Part shown: piece after piece, positions 26,742-35,486 of the stretch | How positions within the stretch are numbered: position 1 is the stretch's first letter | Layout of the letters: every line of letters starts with the position of its first letter | Origin: Burkholderia sp. L27(2015) | GTDB taxonomy: Bacteria; Pseudomonadota; Gammaproteobacteria; Burkholderiales; Burkholderiaceae | Assembly (NCBI RefSeq): GCF_009765705.1 | Contig: NZ_LMUX01000021.1 | Coordinates: forward strand, 1,426,404-1,490,403 | Direction of reading: 5' to 3' | DNA length: 64,000 nt | Program-made: the position numbers and the translations under genes | Notes under the pieces: model-generated | Told to the model about the DNA's origin: nothing | Seen by the model: the letters and a program-made list of their open reading frames with translations, nothing else | Database searches by the model: none

Positions 26742-28121
26742 ATGATGCACGAGGCGCAACACCACTCGCACCACTCGTCCGCTGGAATGCGCGCGCGAGC
26801 CGTTACCGCCGCCACGATCGGCACCGCGCTGGAGTGGTTCGATTTCACGCTGTACGGCGCGCTGGCGGCAACACTGCTGCCCCGGCTGTTCTTTCCTTCG
26901 ATGGATCCCACGTCTGCCTTGCTCGCGTCGTTGGCCACGTTTGGCGTTGGCCTTGCAGCCCGGCCGCTGGGTGCCATCATCTGCGGGCATCTCGGTGACA
27001 AACTGGGCCGCCGCAACCTGATGCTCGCAACCGTCACGATCATGGGGCTTTCGTCCGTGCTGATGGGGCTGCTACCGACCTACGCCAGCATCGGAGTGTG
27101 GGCGCCCGTGTTGCTCGTCGCACTGCGCATCCTGCAAGGTTTCGCGCTGGGTGGCGAATCGACAGGCGCGCAACTGATGGCGATCGAACATGCGAGCCCC
27201 GAGCGTCGCGGTCGGTATTCGGGGCTGCTTGGCCTGTGCTCGCCGTTCGCCCAGATATTCGCCAACGGGGCTTTGTTGCTGTTGGCATCCACGATGTCGG
27301 CGGCGGATTTCGAGTCATACGGCTGGCGTATTCCGTTCCTCTTGAGCTTCGTGCTTGTCGCGGTCGGCCTCTATGTGCGTTTGAAAGTGAGCGAGACGCC
27401 GGCATTCGAGGAAATGCGCAAGACGCAGGTTGTACAGGTGGGCAATCCGCTTCGCGATGCGCTGCGGTTCCACTGGCGGACTGTGCTTCGCTGGATGTTG
27501 TTCTTCTGCGGCCCTGCGGCGATCTTTTACCTGATCGTGGTGTTCTCGCTGAGCTACATCACCAAGACGCTCGCCGTGCCGAAGCAAACCGGCTTCCTGC
27601 TGCTCATGGGCGCCAATGTTTGCGCGATTGTCGGCGCCCTGGCCGGAGGAATGCTGAGCGACAAGATAGGGCGTAAAAAGGCGCTTGCCTTGGGTTCCAT
27701 TGCCACGCTGCTGATTCTCTTTGTTTACTTCCAGATCCTGGATACGAAGAGTTTTGTTCCGATGTTGGCCATCATGGGGTTGTTCCTGGGCTTCACGCAA
27801 TTCCAGAGCGGTATCCAGCCGGTTGCGTTTGCCGAGGCGTTCCCGACGAACGTGCGGTATTCGGGTTCTGCGCTGGCCTACACGGGTGCAAACCTGATTG
27901 CGGGCGGACCGATGCCGGTGTTGGCGGTGTGGCTGTTCTCGATTTGTAATGGCTCGCCGTGGGGCGTGGTCGGCGTTTGCGTCGCGTTCAACGTCATTTC
28001 CTTGATAGCGATCTTGACCGCTCCGGAGACCTTGGGCATCGACATGAATCGCACGGACCCTGCGGCCAAACTGTCCGGCACAGCGGGGTTTGCTGATGTC
28101 GGTCTCACCAAACCACACTGA
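26742..28121 (+). CDS. MFS metabolite:H+ symporter, probably for a hydroaromatic or aromatic acid
   Basis: A 12-helix MHS-family carrier of about 459 residues. Marks are GTALEWFDFTLYG in helix 1, the loop CGHLGDKLGRRNLM, FALGGESTGAQLMAIEHASP, and the second loop SDKIGRKKALALG. The His-rich N-terminus (HEAQHHSHHSS) is unusual. AAGGAGA stands 6 bp before the ATG. The position between an IclR regulator and a dehydroquinase, beside the pca genes, suggests quinate, shikimate, protocatechuate or a related acid as substrate; this is inferred from context only. Confidence 0.85.
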   Translation: MMHEAQHHSHHSSAGMRARAVTAATIGTALEWFDFTLYGALAATLLPRLFFPSMDPTSALLASLATFGVGLAARPLGAIICGHLGDKLGRRNLMLATVTIMGLSSVLMGLLPTYASIGVWAPVLLVALRILQGFALGGESTGAQLMAIEHASPERRGRYSGLLGLCSPFAQIFANGALLLLASTMSAADFESYGWRIPFLLSFVLVAVGLYVRLKVSETPAFEEMRKTQVVQVGNPLRDALRFHWRTVLRWMLFFCGPAAIFYLIVVFSLSYITKTLAVPKQTGFLLLMGANVCAIVGALAGGMLSDKIGRKKALALGSIATLLILFVYFQILDTKSFVPMLAIMGLFLGFTQFQSGIQPVAFAEAFPTNVRYSGSALAYTGANLIAGGPMPVLAVWLFSICNGSPWGVVGVCVAFNVISLIAILTAPETLGIDMNRTDPAAKLSGTAGFADVGLTKPH

Positions 28122-28200
28122 AAAACCTTGAGCGGACCGCCATTCGGCGGCCGCGTTGACTATGGCGTTGGCCACCGTGTCGACCCTAAGGGATGACTCC

Positions 28201-28239
28201 ACGGGTTGACCTTACGGGTTGACCTTACGGGTTGACCTT
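28201..28239. repeat. Three perfect 13-bp tandem repeats ahead of aroQ
   Basis: ACGGGTTGACCTT occurs three times without mismatch or spacer (28201, 28214, 28227). The array ends 17 bp before the aroQ ATG. TTGACC recurs every 13 bp, so each unit carries a -35-like TTGAC element, but no matching -10 array was seen. Confidence 0.85.
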
Positions 28240-28256
28240 ATTTAAGCGATCTAACC

Positions 28257-28715
28257 ATGACAGAACTCGTATACGTATTGAATGGCCCGAACCTCAACAT
28301 GCTGGGAAAGCGCGAGCCGCATCTATACGGCACCACCACCTTGGCTGAAGTCGAACGCCAGGTGAAGGCCCTGGCGTTTAAGCTCGACCTCGCATGCGAG
28401 TTTCGTCAGACCAATAGCGAGGCAACAATGGTGGACTGGCTACAGGAAGCATTCGAGCGGGACGCCGGCATCATACTCAACCCGGCCGGCTTCTCCTTTG
28501 CGTCCATTCCGGTCCTCGATGCCGTCAAGCTGACGCAGCGCCCCGTGCTGGAACTGCATATTACGAACATTCATCGCCGCGAGGAAACGCATCGTAACTC
28601 GCTGATTTCGCGAGTGGCGACGGCAGTGATTTGCGGACTGGGAGTCGACGGATATTTACTCGCGTTACAGGCAATGGCGACCCTGCTGCACAAGAACTCG
28701 TCGTTTAGCAGGTAG
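28257..28715 (+). CDS. aroQ: Type II 3-dehydroquinate dehydratase
   Basis: Interconverts 3-dehydroquinate and 3-dehydroshikimate. The 152-residue length and motifs are those of the dodecameric type II enzyme: LNGPNLNMLGKREPHLYG (flexible loop with Arg and the catalytic Tyr), FRQTNSEATMVDWLQEA, and ELHITNIHRREETHRNS (catalytic His). The usual NPGAYTHTS stretch is replaced by NPAGFSFAS, a sign of a variant lineage. Its place behind an MHS transporter and near pca genes suggests a catabolic role in quinate/shikimate use rather than aromatic amino-acid synthesis. No quinate dehydrogenase or dehydroshikimate dehydratase is seen in the window. Confidence 0.9.
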   Translation: MTELVYVLNGPNLNMLGKREPHLYGTTTLAEVERQVKALAFKLDLACEFRQTNSEATMVDWLQEAFERDAGIILNPAGFSFASIPVLDAVKLTQRPVLELHITNIHRREETHRNSLISRVATAVICGLGVDGYLLALQAMATLLHKNSSFSR

Positions 28716-28760
28716 TTAATATGCTGATGTGACAAAACACACCAGCCATCAAGTCCACGA

Positions 28761-29747
28761 TCAGGTCCGTGCGCGAAAATCAAGCGGCGACATGTCGTAG
28801 GCACGGCGAAAGGCGTGATTGAAATCCGACGCGCTCTTGAAACCGAGTCCGAAAGCAATTTCTATCACAGCCATATGTGGAAACCGCACTAGCTCATCGG
28901 CTGCCTCGCGCAGCCTGCGGTTGCGAATATAGGTAGACAGACCGCCCTCGCTCTCAAACAGGCGATACAGGGTAGCGCGAGACAACCGCGACGCATTGAG
29001 CACGCTTTCGGGCGATAGATCGGGCTGATGCAGATTGTCATGGATATAACGCCGCGCGGCGCTGAACATGGCGGCGCGCGCTGCGATATGTGCGCTGCCG
29101 CTCAGGCGCGTCTGTTTGCCGAAAGCGATCGCGATCAACTGGGCACAGGTGCTGATGGCGCTGTGCGCCTCGTCCGCGGTCATGGTACGCAAGCGGCTGA
29201 GCGCGGCCAACTGCGCGGGGATCATGCGGGCAATCGGTGAGGTGTATTCAATCACGCGGCCATGAATCGATTCCGCTGCCGGAACGATCGCATCCACCAA
29301 CGCGCGCGCCACGTAGAATGCCTGCACCCGGCAGGCGGGGCGCTTCATGCGCATCGGCTGGTCCATATCCAGCGCGAGGATGCCGGGCCCGGCTTGCATA
29401 GCGGTGCGCTCTGGGTACAAGCCCGTCACGGTCTCGATAGATCCCTCCACGACCACGTGGAAAACATAATCGCGCATGTTGTCCCTGGAAATCCGCGTCA
29501 CCGAACGCGTCTGCGACAAGGGATCGGTGAGGCTATCCAAAAACATCACATCTTTGACTCGGTAACTATCTATCGTTCCGTGGAACCCATTGGCCACTTG
29601 TGCGCGCGCGATCGGCACATCCAGGATATGGCCGACCCGATCCCGCCAGGCGAGTATTTGATGTGCCTGCGCTTCGTTTTGCGTGGTGAAGTGGGTGTGG
29701 ATGAGCTTGGGCGCAGATGCCCCCCCGTCAATGAAATCGATCGCCAT
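28761..29747 (-). CDS. AraC-family transcriptional regulator
   Basis: A 328-residue regulator. The C-terminal AraC domain contains SAARRYIHDNLHQPDLSPES, NASRLSRATLYRLFESEGG, IEIAFGLGFKSASDFNHAFR and the closing YDMSPLDFR. The N-terminal part has cupin-like character (YVFHVVVEGSIETVTGL, AGPGILALDMDQPM), as in the AraC_binding_2 type found in aromatic-acid regulators. It is divergent from the methyltransferase gene and convergent with aroQ. The target is unknown. Confidence 0.87.
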   Translation of the reverse strand: MAIDFIDGGASAPKLIHTHFTTQNEAQAHQILAWRDRVGHILDVPIARAQVANGFHGTIDSYRVKDVMFLDSLTDPLSQTRSVTRISRDNMRDYVFHVVVEGSIETVTGLYPERTAMQAGPGILALDMDQPMRMKRPACRVQAFYVARALVDAIVPAAESIHGRVIEYTSPIARMIPAQLAALSRLRTMTADEAHSAISTCAQLIAIAFGKQTRLSGSAHIAARAAMFSAARRYIHDNLHQPDLSPESVLNASRLSRATLYRLFESEGGLSTYIRNRRLREAADELVRFPHMAVIEIAFGLGFKSASDFNHAFRRAYDMSPLDFRART

Positions 29748-29886
29748 GGCTTTTCTACTCGTTTCCTAATCAATATCGACACTTTTGTCTTCGTAACAGA
29801 AACTTATTTCAAAACCTGAGACGCTCGATCAATACCCTCACTCAAGGTCGTCTAGACTCCGCCCGACCAACCAGGGGTGTGGCGAA

Positions 29887-30693
29887 ATGGACGAGCAAAC
29901 AGTCGACGTTACGGCGGCGATGACCGAAACGTACGACCACTATTTTTCGAGCGATGAATACCGTTTGCGCTATCCGGTCCCTAATTATGCGACGCTCGAA
30001 TATGTAATGGCAAGGGGGGCGGGCAGCGGGACGAATATTCTCGACTTCGGCTGTGGCAATGGGCGTTATGGGCTGGCCCTGCTGGAGCGCACGCAAGCCA
30101 GAATAACGGGCTACGACATTTCGCGGGCGTCGCTTGCCGAATTCGAGTCGGTTCTGCAACGAACCCCACACCGTGATCGCGTGACCTTGATCCACGGCGA
30201 GCTCGAGAATTTAGACCCGGAGAAGCCGCATGACGTCGTGTTGATGTTGTTCGGCGTCTTGTCGCATATCGGTATTCGTGCCAAGCGCATCGATGCATTA
30301 CGCAAAGTCCGTTCGCTGATTACGCCCAATGGAAAGCTCATCCTGTCGGTGCCCAGCATTTATCGACGCAGACCCATGGAATTGTTGAAATTCTGGGTTA
30401 GTCGTCGCCTCGGTCTGGCACGCGCTCCTCAGAACGAACCCGGAAATATCTTTTTTTCGCGCGCCATCGACGGCAGGCCCGTCGTGTTTTTTTATCACCT
30501 TTATTCGGTGGCCAGACTGCGTGAAGAACTGGCGCTATCCGGATTCAAGATGAGCGAATGTGGGCCGGAAAGCTTTCTGCCGGAATGGCTGGTGACCCAA
30601 TCTTCGCTGGCGCGTTGGTTCGACAACCTGATAGTCCGGATACTGCCTGCGTCGCTAGGTTATTGCATTCGTGTGACAGCCGATCCCGTCTAG
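29887..30693 (+). CDS. Class I SAM-dependent methyltransferase
   Basis: A 268-residue soluble protein with the Rossmann-type methyltransferase core: motif I ILDFGCGNGRYGLAL (residues 47-61), the acidic end of strand 2 in TGYDISRA, and VVLMLFGVLSHIG at strand 4. The substrate is not recognisable. Likely co-transcribed with the ABC components 50 bp downstream. The 140-bp gap to the divergent AraC gene suggests regulation by it. Confidence 0.82.
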   Translation: MDEQTVDVTAAMTETYDHYFSSDEYRLRYPVPNYATLEYVMARGAGSGTNILDFGCGNGRYGLALLERTQARITGYDISRASLAEFESVLQRTPHRDRVTLIHGELENLDPEKPHDVVLMLFGVLSHIGIRAKRIDALRKVRSLITPNGKLILSVPSIYRRRPMELLKFWVSRRLGLARAPQNEPGNIFFSRAIDGRPVVFFYHLYSVARLREELALSGFKMSECGPESFLPEWLVTQSSLARWFDNLIVRILPASLGYCIRVTADPV

Positions 30694-30743
30694 ATAATCG
30701 TGATGCCTCGCCGATCGAGGTGCCGATTCAATCGAAAAATCCC

Positions 30744-32351
30744 ATGCGCAGAGCTCGATTTCTCTTGTCCGTAATTTTTATCCTGCTGCTGACGAGCGCC
30801 GCCCATGCGGTCGCCTCCGGCCGCATGGACATGATCAAGAAGCGCGGAGAAGTCGTGGTCGGCGTGAAGGTGGATTACCCGCCATTCGGGATGCTGGATT
30901 CCGAGGGCACGCCTATCGGTCTTGAACATGATCTGGCTGTCGATCTGGCCAGGCAACTCGGCGTGAAACTACGCACGGTCGCGGTGACGGGCGCCAACCG
31001 CTTGCAAGCATTGGACGACGGCCGGGTGGATGTGGTGATTGCCACCACGGCGGATACGGCTGAGCGGCGAAAAATTGCCACCATGGTGGAACCCAGTTAC
31101 TACTCGTCCGGTGTCACATTGATGACCCGGCCCGATGTCACGTTGACCAAATGGTCGGATCTGCGCGGTCAGCAAGTCTGCGCAACTCAGGGTAGTTATT
31201 TCAATCGCACCATGACGACGCGCAATCTGCTGTCGCTGCAAGTGTACGGCAGCGGACGCGATGCCAAGCTTGCCGTGCGCGACAGACGCTGCGTGGGCTG
31301 GTTATTCGACAATACTGCGATTGCCGGCGATCTGCGCTCCCCGGAGTGGCACGATTACCAGGCAACGCTGCCGCCACAGCTGATCACGCCATGGGCAATC
31401 GCCATCGCGCAATCCGAGAGCGGCGGCGATTTCGACCGGTTCATCGGCGACACCGTGGCCGGCTGGCATCGGGACGGCTTCTTGATAGCACTTGAGAAAA
31501 AATGGGGCTTGGCGCCCAGCCGTTTCCTGGCCGACGAATCCCGGCGGTGGAATGCAAAAGACGCCAACGGTCAATTCATCTGCCGGCGCGACGCGAACGG
31601 CGTCTGGCCCGCACAGTGCCGCAACCCGATATTCGTCGTCTCGTCGGAGGTCACCGGCATCAGAAAATTGGGCCTTTACGTCAAGGAGAAGACCGGCATC
31701 AACCTGACGTTTATCTATGACGATTACGAGCGTGGCCAGTTCGTTCACGGGGTGATCACGACATTGGCGCTCACGGTCTCTTGCGTGCTGGGCAGCTTGT
31801 TGGTGGGCATAGTGTTTGCCACCCTGGCCGACGCGAACATAGCGGTTGCCAGCCGCGCGATCCAGTTCAGTGCACTCGTGGGCCGGATGACCCCACCGTT
31901 GGTGCAGATCTACGTGCTGTTTTTTGGCATAGGCAGCGTCATCGCCCGGGTCTGGGGCATCAGGCTGGACCCATTCACGGTTGTCGTGGTTTGCTTGTCC
32001 TTCACCACCGGATCCAGCGTGATGAATGCCATGCTGAATGCGGCTGAAGCGCGCCGCAAGGTGGTCGCCGGTTTCCGATTGACGCTGGCAACCGTCCCCG
32101 AGGTCATCGTCCAGTCTTCAGCGCCCGTGACGGCCGCCCTGGTCAACGTAACGAAAGCAACCATGATGGCCAGTGCCATATCGGTGCCCGATCTGTTGTC
32201 GGTGTCCACGTCCATCATTGCCGAACATGGCGATGTCGGTGTCGTGATGAACACGTTGATGTTGTTCTACCTGATGCTGAGCTTTACGGTGATCAGGTTG
32301 TTCCGGCTGGTGGAGAGGAAGGGGGCGAAATGGGTTTCGGCGAAGTACTGA
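30744..32351 (+). CDS. ABC importer: fused substrate-binding protein and permease (polar amino-acid type)
   Basis: One 535-residue chain holds both import functions. A signal-like first helix (FLLSVIFILLLTSAAHA) precedes a family-3 solute-binding domain (about residues 25-275) with RGEVVVGVKVDYPPFGMLD and GRVDVVIATTADTAERR. A permease domain with four to five helices follows (about 330-530), including ALTVSCVLGSLLVGIVFATL. The binding domain therefore faces the periplasm while tethered to the membrane. The EAA loop typical for ATPase docking is poorly conserved. The ATG at 30744 starts the signal segment. The next gene overlaps by 22 bp and is a second permease; no ATPase gene follows. Confidence 0.8.
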   Translation: MRRARFLLSVIFILLLTSAAHAVASGRMDMIKKRGEVVVGVKVDYPPFGMLDSEGTPIGLEHDLAVDLARQLGVKLRTVAVTGANRLQALDDGRVDVVIATTADTAERRKIATMVEPSYYSSGVTLMTRPDVTLTKWSDLRGQQVCATQGSYFNRTMTTRNLLSLQVYGSGRDAKLAVRDRRCVGWLFDNTAIAGDLRSPEWHDYQATLPPQLITPWAIAIAQSESGGDFDRFIGDTVAGWHRDGFLIALEKKWGLAPSRFLADESRRWNAKDANGQFICRRDANGVWPAQCRNPIFVVSSEVTGIRKLGLYVKEKTGINLTFIYDDYERGQFVHGVITTLALTVSCVLGSLLVGIVFATLADANIAVASRAIQFSALVGRMTPPLVQIYVLFFGIGSVIARVWGIRLDPFTVVVVCLSFTTGSSVMNAMLNAAEARRKVVAGFRLTLATVPEVIVQSSAPVTAALVNVTKATMMASAISVPDLLSVSTSIIAEHGDVGVVMNTLMLFYLMLSFTVIRLFRLVERKGAKWVSAKY

Positions 32352-32971
32352 AAGACTTGTTGCATTGGTCGCCGTTTCTAGCCAGAGGATTTCTGTGGAA
32401 TATCCTCATTTCGATCGTGGCGATGAGTTTCGGCACTGTGCTGGGCTGCGGCTTTGCCGTCATGCGCGCTTCGTCGCGCGCGTCGGTATCCCGCACTAGC
32501 GGCACGTTGACCGAATTCGCCCGCAATATACCGACCTTCGTATTTCAGTTTTACCTGGTATTCATGTTGCCGATCGCGATTTCCGTGCCGTATTTCAACG
32601 TGGTCGTACCGATTCCGTCATGGTTGAAAGCGTCGCTCGCGCTGTCCATGGCGGTGACCGGCTTTGTATCGGACAATCTGTTGGTGGCGATCAAGGCGTG
32701 GCGCGGGGGCAATCACATCGATGCGATGTTGTTCGTTCCTAACTGGGCCAATTATTTTGTGTTGATTGTCATGGCTTCTAGCGCGGCTTCGATCATCGGT
32801 GTCGGTGAACTCGTGAGCAGTTGCAATACGGTCATCAATGCGATCGGCAAGACGCAAATCATCTTGTGGGTCTACCTGTATGCGATGGTTTGGTTCTTCT
32901 TGTTTTGTTATCCGGTGGTGAAGGGCATGCGTGTCGTGCGCCGCTATATCGAGGCGCGGCATATACCTTGA
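32330..32971 (+). CDS. ABC transporter permease (polar amino-acid type)
   Basis: A 213-residue inner-membrane protein with about five helices. The N-terminal segment SPFLARGFLWNILISIVAMSF and the TEFARNIPTFVFQFYLVFML stretch match the HisMQ-type permeases of polar amino-acid importers. It overlaps the fused binding-protein/permease by 22 bp, so the two are translated together and should form a heterodimeric channel. A partner ATPase must be encoded elsewhere if the system works. Confidence 0.82.
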   Translation: MGFGEVLKDLLHWSPFLARGFLWNILISIVAMSFGTVLGCGFAVMRASSRASVSRTSGTLTEFARNIPTFVFQFYLVFMLPIAISVPYFNVVVPIPSWLKASLALSMAVTGFVSDNLLVAIKAWRGGNHIDAMLFVPNWANYFVLIVMASSAASIIGVGELVSSCNTVINAIGKTQIILWVYLYAMVWFFLFCYPVVKGMRVVRRYIEARHIP

Positions 32972-33137
32972 GCGCGATCCATCTTCTTCAACTATAAAAA
33001 CGACCTCCGCTGCGCCGCCTTGCTAAAAAATCTCGCAGACAAAGAATCGCTTACTGCGCAAACGCGATCATGCTGGAGCGAGTTAGCGTGATATTCCTAG
33101 TCACGCTGGCCGGCGCATTGGCGAGAATCCAGGCAGC

Positions 33138-33440
33138 CGAGAGCTCACGCACGACGACGATGTGCAGCGTTTGGTCGAGGATGCGGTAAAGCTCGCAGGC
33201 CCTATCGATATCCTGGTCAACAATGCCGGCGGCTCGGGGGGATCAAAAGAGAGCTGGGCAGATACGCTAGCCGCTTCATGGATAGCCACCTATGATCGCA
33301 ACGTTCTGGCTGCGCTTCGTGTGACTACGCGGCTGTTGCCTGACATGAAACGAGCTCGATGGGGTCGCGTGATCAATATTTCAAGTTACATTACCGGCAT
33401 GAATCTGCGAATTGACGGCGGCCTATCGCCCAGCCTATAA
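33138..33440 (+). pseudogene. Remnant of a short-chain dehydrogenase with internal deletion
   Basis: The frame reads RELTHDDDVQRLVEDAV, then GPIDILVNNAGGSGGSKESW and RWGRVINISS, which is the middle of a classical SDR. It then jumps straight to YITGMNLRIDGGLSPSL, the C-terminal end. The nucleotide-binding TGxxxGxG part and the catalytic YxxxK part are both missing, and the frame is closed upstream by a stop at 33084. This looks like a decayed gene with a 5' truncation and an in-frame internal deletion. The 150 bp after it contain no recognisable gene. Confidence 0.7.
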
Positions 33441-33591
33441 AATCATGACGTTCTACCGTGAATGCTCGCTTATTGGCCAATGCCGCCGCTCAACTCGATG
33501 CCGTGCCCAGGGCCGCTTCCAAAGCGCAACGATCTGGGCCGGTATCGCGGCTGGCGGGGAGGACGTGGTCGGTATCAAAACAGCGTAGAAA

Positions 33592-34527
33592 TTATCTGAC
33601 ACTATCATCGTTGACTTGCCTTTGGGTATCACGATATTTGCTAGGCGTCATGCCGGTTACGGCCCGGAATAGTGTCGAAAAGTGACTTGGGCTCGAGTAT
33701 CCAACCGAGGCACATACCTCAATGATCGGCTGCTCACTTTCCTGAAGCAATTTTTTCGCTTGCTCCATGCGTAGATAGATGAAGTAATTCGACGGTGACA
33801 TGCCCGTAGATTGCTTGAATACGCGGCTGAAGTGGTATTCGCTCAGTTCCCCGAGCGCAGCGTAGCGACTTAATAGGAACGGCTCGGCAAGACTGCGCGT
33901 CATGGCATCAAATATCCTGTGCAGTTTGTATGCTTGCAGTCCACCTCGTGGTCCATGTGCCATGCCCGCCGCCGTTTTGAAGCTGCGCACCAAGTGAACT
34001 GTTAACGCCTTCGCAATGCCCTGAATGTAGACATTGCTAGGACGATCCCGTTTGTTAAGCTCGTGCCTTATATGCTCAAGCAAGGAAGACAAGACGCTGT
34101 CGGTCTCGCCAGATACTTCGCGCAGCCCGAAGCCCCGAACCGTCTTGCCATGAACGTCGCGTACTGCTTGCACAAGCAGCTGTAATCCGATGTAGACATG
34201 CATGACCTGGAAGGGCTGCTCACCGCTAGCGTTCCAACGCATCTCCGTTGGCGCAGTGGCGGTCGTCAAAAAGAAGTCTCCTTCGACGACCCGATTTCCT
34301 TTCCATGTACCGCGCGGCACTCTCTCTTCAACCATCGCCTCGCCCGAAATTATCCAAACGATCAATGGCTCGGGTACCGCAGGGATCACGATATTTTCCT
34401 GGTGCCGACGTCGCGACAAGATTTGCACGAAGACGTCGTTGGCAGACTCGGCGCGGTGCTCCCTCATCAATTCGCCGGGTATCACTTCCTGAAAAATTTC
34501 CGCAGATGTTCGGATAGTGTTCGCCAT
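33592..34527 (-). CDS. AraC-family transcriptional regulator
   Basis: A 311-residue regulator with a cupin-like N-terminal half (residues 30-130: IVIPAVPEPLIVWIISGEA). The AraC DNA-binding domain is at the end: ELSEYHFSRVFKQSTGMSPS, then IIEVCASVGYSSPSHFSTLF and VTGMTPSKYR. It is divergent from the intact SDR gene, with a 180-bp shared gap, and probably regulates it. The start ATG is at 34525-34527. Confidence 0.87.
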   Translation of the reverse strand: MANTIRTSAEIFQEVIPGELMREHRAESANDVFVQILSRRRHQENIVIPAVPEPLIVWIISGEAMVEERVPRGTWKGNRVVEGDFFLTTATAPTEMRWNASGEQPFQVMHVYIGLQLLVQAVRDVHGKTVRGFGLREVSGETDSVLSSLLEHIRHELNKRDRPSNVYIQGIAKALTVHLVRSFKTAAGMAHGPRGGLQAYKLHRIFDAMTRSLAEPFLLSRYAALGELSEYHFSRVFKQSTGMSPSNYFIYLRMEQAKKLLQESEQPIIEVCASVGYSSPSHFSTLFRAVTGMTPSKYRDTQRQVNDDSVR

Positions 34528-34709
34528 CAGTCATCTCTCATGAAAAAACGAATAGCAAAATCGCGATAGTGATAGCAAAGGGCCGCGCGACGCAACTTCG
34601 CGCTAGCGGCAAGATGACATCTGGTGCTGGCCGATCTTCCAGGGAAGATGCCGGATGAAACATGTCCGAGCGATTGCCAGCGTACTTACCTGCCTTTAGG
34701 AGCAGCAAC

Positions 34710-35465
34710 ATGAATACGCATAATGTTAATGAGGTTGAGGGAAAAGTCGTTATCGTAACAGGCGCGGCAAGTGGCATCGGTCGGGCCATCACCGAGCTGT
34801 TTCACACCCGTGGAGCGTTCATTATCGCGGAGGATATCGACCCGGCGGTGGAAGATATGGCCCGCGATGGACTTGTTCCGTTCGTAGCTGATATCACGAA
34901 AGACGGTGTCGCCGAGCGCGCTGTGGCAATGTCGATCGCAAACTTCGGCAGGCTAGATGTTTTGGTCAATTGCGCGGGTCGTATCCTTTACAAGAACATT
35001 GTTGATATGACCCGGGAAGAGTGGAACTGGCAGTTGGAAACCAACGTCACCGGGGCTTTTCTACATTCGCGCGAGGCGATGAAGGAGATGATGAAACGTC
35101 AATCCGGTGCCATCGTCAATATCGCATCCTATGCGTCTTATTTCGCATTTCCCGGCATCTCCGCCTATACCGCATCGAAAGGCGCTCTTGCCCAACTAAC
35201 TCGGACCCAGGCCTTGGAAGCAATCGGACATGGCATTCGTGTTAATGCCATCGGGGTCGGCGACGTGGTGACCAACATCCTCAACCACTTCCGCAGCGAT
35301 GGCCGTGAGTTCCTTGCTGAGCACGGAAAGCGTGCGCCGATAGGCCGCGCCGCGGCGCCGGAGGAAATCGCTGAGGTTGCTGCGTTTTTAGCGTCTGAGC
35401 GTGCCAGTTTCATCGTCGGGTCCGTCGTGATGGCAGACGGAGGTATGAGTGTTCAAATCGGTTGA
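34710..35465 (+). CDS. Short-chain dehydrogenase/reductase
   Basis: A 251-residue NAD(P)-dependent oxidoreductase of the classical SDR type. Key elements are the cofactor motif TGAASGIG near residue 18, LVNCAG at strand 4, catalytic Ser in AIVNIASYAS, and YTASK (catalytic Tyr and Lys). The C-terminal end reads FIVGSVVMADGGMSVQIG. Acidic residues in IIAEDIDP after strand 2 favour NAD over NADP. The ATG at 34710 has AGGAG 7 bp upstream. The substrate is unknown. It is divergent from AraC and convergent with mmsA. Confidence 0.88.
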   Translation: MNTHNVNEVEGKVVIVTGAASGIGRAITELFHTRGAFIIAEDIDPAVEDMARDGLVPFVADITKDGVAERAVAMSIANFGRLDVLVNCAGRILYKNIVDMTREEWNWQLETNVTGAFLHSREAMKEMMKRQSGAIVNIASYASYFAFPGISAYTASKGALAQLTRTQALEAIGHGIRVNAIGVGDVVTNILNHFRSDGREFLAEHGKRAPIGRAAAPEEIAEVAAFLASERASFIVGSVVMADGGMSVQIG

Positions 35466-35486
35466 CCACTCGCCGGAGTGCTCACC

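Noticed and set aside
33458-33685. Possible small gene after the SDR remnant
   Set aside because: Overlaps the end of the AraC gene on the other strand, with no ribosome site or recognisable sequence.
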